NCBI GenBank assembly: GCA_005405945.1
Contig: BJHW01000001.1
Location: 2,852,001 to 2,916,000 of the forward strand
Direction: 5' to 3'
Origin: Streptomyces violaceusniger
GTDB lineage: Bacteria > Actinomycetota > Actinomycetes > Streptomycetales > Streptomycetaceae
DNA length: 64,000 nucleotides
Part shown: one piece after another, positions 61,940-64,000 of the stretch
Position numbering within the stretch: the first letter of the stretch is position 1
How the letters are laid out: each line of letters opens with the position of its first letter
The notes under the pieces: model-generated
What the model saw: the letters and a program-made list of their open reading frames with translations, nothing else
Database searches by the model: none
Told to the model about the DNA's origin: nothing
Position numbers and translations under genes: made by a program

Positions 61940-62520
61940 ATGACACTCCGCATTGCACTCATCCTCGGAAGCACCCGCCCCGGACGCCGCGGCGACCAGA
62001 TCGCCGCCTGGGCACTGGAGGCCGCCCGTGCCCACGGCGGCGCCGACTACGAACTCATCGACCTCGCCGACCACGACCTCGGCAACCTCGACGAGCCGGG
62101 CAACCCGAACTTCCAGCAGTACCAGCACGACCACACCCGCGCCTGGGGCACACTCATCGACAGCTTCGACGGCTACGTGTTCCTCGTCCCCGAGTACAAC
62201 CACTCCTACCCCGGAGCCCTGAAGAACGCCCTGGACTACGTCTACCGGGAGTGGAACGACAAGGCCGCCGGAATCATCAGCTACGGCGGCTGGGTCGCCG
62301 GGGCCCGGGCCGCCGAGGCGCTGCGGCTCGTCCTCGCGGAACTCCAGGTAGCCACGGTCCGCGCCCAGCCCACGATCTCGACACACCCCTCGTTCCACAC
62401 CGGCACCTTCGTCCCCAGGAGGGCCTCGACACCGCCGTGGACGGCATGCTCGACCAGGTGATCGCCTGGTCCGGGGCACTGCGCGGGGTGCGCCAGGCCA
62501 AGACGGCCACGGCTGCATGA
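61940..62520 (+). CDS. NADPH-dependent FMN reductase (one frame break)
   Basis: About 193 residues from ATG 61940 (AAAGGAAG upstream). LRIALILGSTRPGRRGDQIA is the FMN phosphate loop, and VFLVPEYNHSYPGALKNALD is the second flavin motif of the NADPH-dependent FMN reductase family (PF03358). After HTGTFVP a missing C in the CCCC run near 62412-62415 hides EGLDTAVDGMLDQVIAWSGA, which runs to the stop at 62518-62520. Likely a cytoplasmic quinone or flavin reductase. Repressed, by inference, by the divergent MarR protein. Confidence 0.88.
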
Positions 62521-62529
62521 GGCCCAGTT

Positions 62530-63400
62530 CGTGGCCGATCACGTGATGCGCCGTGGCGAGCTGACGGACGCCGCATGGGAAGCGACGACGCCGTACCGCG
62601 ACGATCCCGGCGCGTCATGAGCAGGATCATCGACCAGTAGACCATCGCCTCGGCGCTGGCGGTGCGGCGTTCGAAGTCGCGCACCAGACGGCGGGTGCGC
62701 ATCAGATGGGCGAAGAACCGCTCGACGATCCATCGCTTGGGAAGCACCACGAAGCCGCGCATGCCGTCGCTCCGTTTCACGATCGCCAGGACCAGCGCGA
62801 GCGTGGCCAGGCAGTAGGCGATGAGGCCGCCGGTGTAGCCGCCGTCGGCCCAGACCAGTTCCAGCCGGTGGTGCACGTTGGCGACCTGCCCGAGCAGCAC
62901 GTGGGCGACGGTGCGGTCGCCGGTGTCCGCGGCGGTGACCATGACGCCCAGCAGCAGGCCGAACGTGTCGACCACGACGTGCCGCTTACGGCCGTTGATG
63001 AGTTTGCCGCCGTCGAAGCCGCGGCTGTCGGCACCGACGACGGCGTCCGCCTTGACCGACTGCGAGTCGATCACACCGGCCGTCGGTGCCGCGTCGCGAC
63101 CCAGCCTTTCGCGGACCTGCCCGCGCAGCCGGTCGTGGAACTCCTTGGCCAGGCCGTGGTCGCGCCAGCGGCGGAAGAACGCATACACCCGGTCCCACGG
63201 CGGAAAGTCGACCGGCATACCGCGCCATGTGATTCCGTTGTCCACGAGGTAGCGGATTGCGTCCAGCGTCACGCGGTGGCAGTAGCCTCCGGCTGCCCGC
63301 CCCGGCCGCGCAGCCAGGCCGGCACCGGCAGCAGCGGCCGGGCCGTCTCCCATTCCGCGTCCGTCATGTCCGACGGATACCGCCGAACACGTTCCGGGTG
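62530..63400 (-). CDS. IS5-family transposase, frame-broken
   Basis: The N-terminus VRRYPSDMTDAEWETARPLL and the main body (TLDAIRYLVDNGITWRGMP, VIDSQSVKADAV with first Asp, FGLLLGVMVTAADTGDR, LVWADGGYTGG with second Asp, LPKRWIVERFFAHLMRTRRL with Glu) lie in two frames that join near 63290, at a GCCCGCC stretch. The end around YWSMILLMTRR is followed by another shift. Terminal repeats were not identified. Confidence 0.75.
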
Positions 63401-63679
63401 ATCGGCTGCGTTCCCGAACCGGTGGGCGACACAATCACACGACGGAGACGCCGAGTTGAACTCAACCGGCGCGAGGACGTAGAACTGCGGCAACAGGGTC
63501 TCCTGGATCTCGGTTGGCTTCGCAACCCCGAGCTACCAAGAGGCCCTGCCTTCATGCCCGCGGCCAGCAACGATCACCCGATCGAGACTCCCGTTCGACG
63601 CGCACCCCTCAACATCGGAACGACAACAGCCACTCAGGTAGAGCTCTCGCAAACGCCGCACCACTCCACCCGCTACCCG

Positions 63680-63774
63680 AACCGATCGCCGAACCCGACC
63701 AGCTCACCCATCTCCACGTCCATCGACGCGATCACCTCGGCGGCCTCCTGCACGAGTACCGGCACGCCGCGTGA
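63680..63774 (+). pseudogene. Integrase/transposase C-terminal fragment
   Basis: PEPIAEPDQLTHLHVHRRDH followed by LGGLLHEYRHAA resembles the end of rve-type transposases (compare RRRQVLGGLLNEY at about 58020). The preceding 63435-63680 holds nothing that I recognise. Confidence 0.45.
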
Positions 63775-63920
63775 CCAGCACGGACGCAGTTCTTGGCACC
63801 TACAACGTCCTGACCGCACTGGCCTGCAACCTCACCCGCGTCGCCGACTGGATCGCCGAGGCGACGACCAGCCACCGCCGATCAACACGCTTCCACTCCC
63901 TCTGCACCATCGCCGCATAA
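63771..63920 (+). CDS. Small hypothetical protein
   Basis: A 49-residue frame from GTG 63771 that overlaps the preceding TGA (GTGA), TSTDAVLGTYNVLTALACNL then TRVADWIAEATTSHRRSTRF, ending at TAA 63920. The first half is a likely amphipathic helix. No family recognised. Translational coupling to the transposase-like fragment is the main support. Confidence 0.4.
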   Translation: MTSTDAVLGTYNVLTALACNLTRVADWIAEATTSHRRSTRFHSLCTIAA

Positions 63921-64000
63921 CTCCAGAAGATCATCAACAGAGTCACGGCGTTGCTTCTATCCCCGGCGCAGGCTCGCCAGGAAGCGCCAGAGCGCGGAGC

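Overview
The window is high-GC actinomycete DNA, most likely Streptomyces: GC-biased codon use, type I modular PKS genes, rare TTA codons concentrated in regulators and accessory genes, and Streptomyces-type insertion sequences. The left half (about 1-35.4 kb) is one part of a glycosylated polyketide gene cluster. The right half (about 35.4-64 kb) is a rearranged zone of IS remnants, broken genes, several regulators and a second, eroded copy of the cluster's sugar-start genes.

Layout. 1-253 (-): start of an FAD-dependent halogenase of the glycopeptide/aminocoumarin type, cut by the window edge. 362-24068 (-): two modular PKS genes. Gene A (24068-11464) has a KSQ loading module, module 1 (KS-AT-KR-ACP) and module 2 (KS-AT-DH-ACP, with the KR catalytic half missing). 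Gene B (11404-362) has module 3 (KS-AT-DH-ER-KR-ACP) and module 4 (KS-AT-KR-ACP). AT motifs suggest methylmalonyl for modules 1-3 and malonyl for module 4. There is no thioesterase, so the assembly line continues outside the window. 24464-25369 (+): a PF10014-type 2-oxoglutarate/Fe(II) dioxygenase. 31162-25397 (-): an operon of MbtH-like protein, rmlA, rmlB, type II thioesterase, glycosyltransferase, dTDP-sugar epimerase and 4-ketoreductase. 31460-33848 (+): NDP-hexose 2,3-dehydratase and 3-ketoreductase. Together these sugar genes can make and attach a dTDP-2,6-dideoxyhexose. 34269-35400 (+): a small ORF coupled to a sulfotransferase.

From 35.4 kb the DNA is a patchwork of IS3, IS5, IS110, IS481-like, IS630 and IS1380 fragments around an esterase, two AraC paralogues, a methyltransferase, egtA, a DUF427 protein, a divergent SDR/LysR pair, a large LuxR-type (LAL) activator and a TetR regulator. 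52753-56616 repeats the layout rmlB-rmlA-mbtH < > 2,3-dehydratase-3-ketoreductase, but the last two genes are truncated. At 59.5-62.5 kb a MarR regulator, an FMN reductase and an amidohydrolase share an inverted-repeat operator.

Two themes matter for interpretation. First, nearly every long gene is broken by single-base losses, mostly in G/C runs, and conserved protein sequence resumes one frame over. This looks like consensus error in the read data rather than biology, so frameshifted genes are given as whole genes with the shift positions listed. Second, a conserved box (GTAACGGTGGCTCTCGC) lies at nearly constant distance upstream of the halogenase and of both mbtH operons, with a weaker match before PKS gene A, which suggests a shared promoter or activator site. 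MbtH, a tyrosine-type halogenase and an amino-acid-type dioxygenase, without any NRPS here, suggest that the product also carries an amino-acid-derived, possibly chlorinated unit made by genes outside the window. The product itself cannot be named from this sequence.
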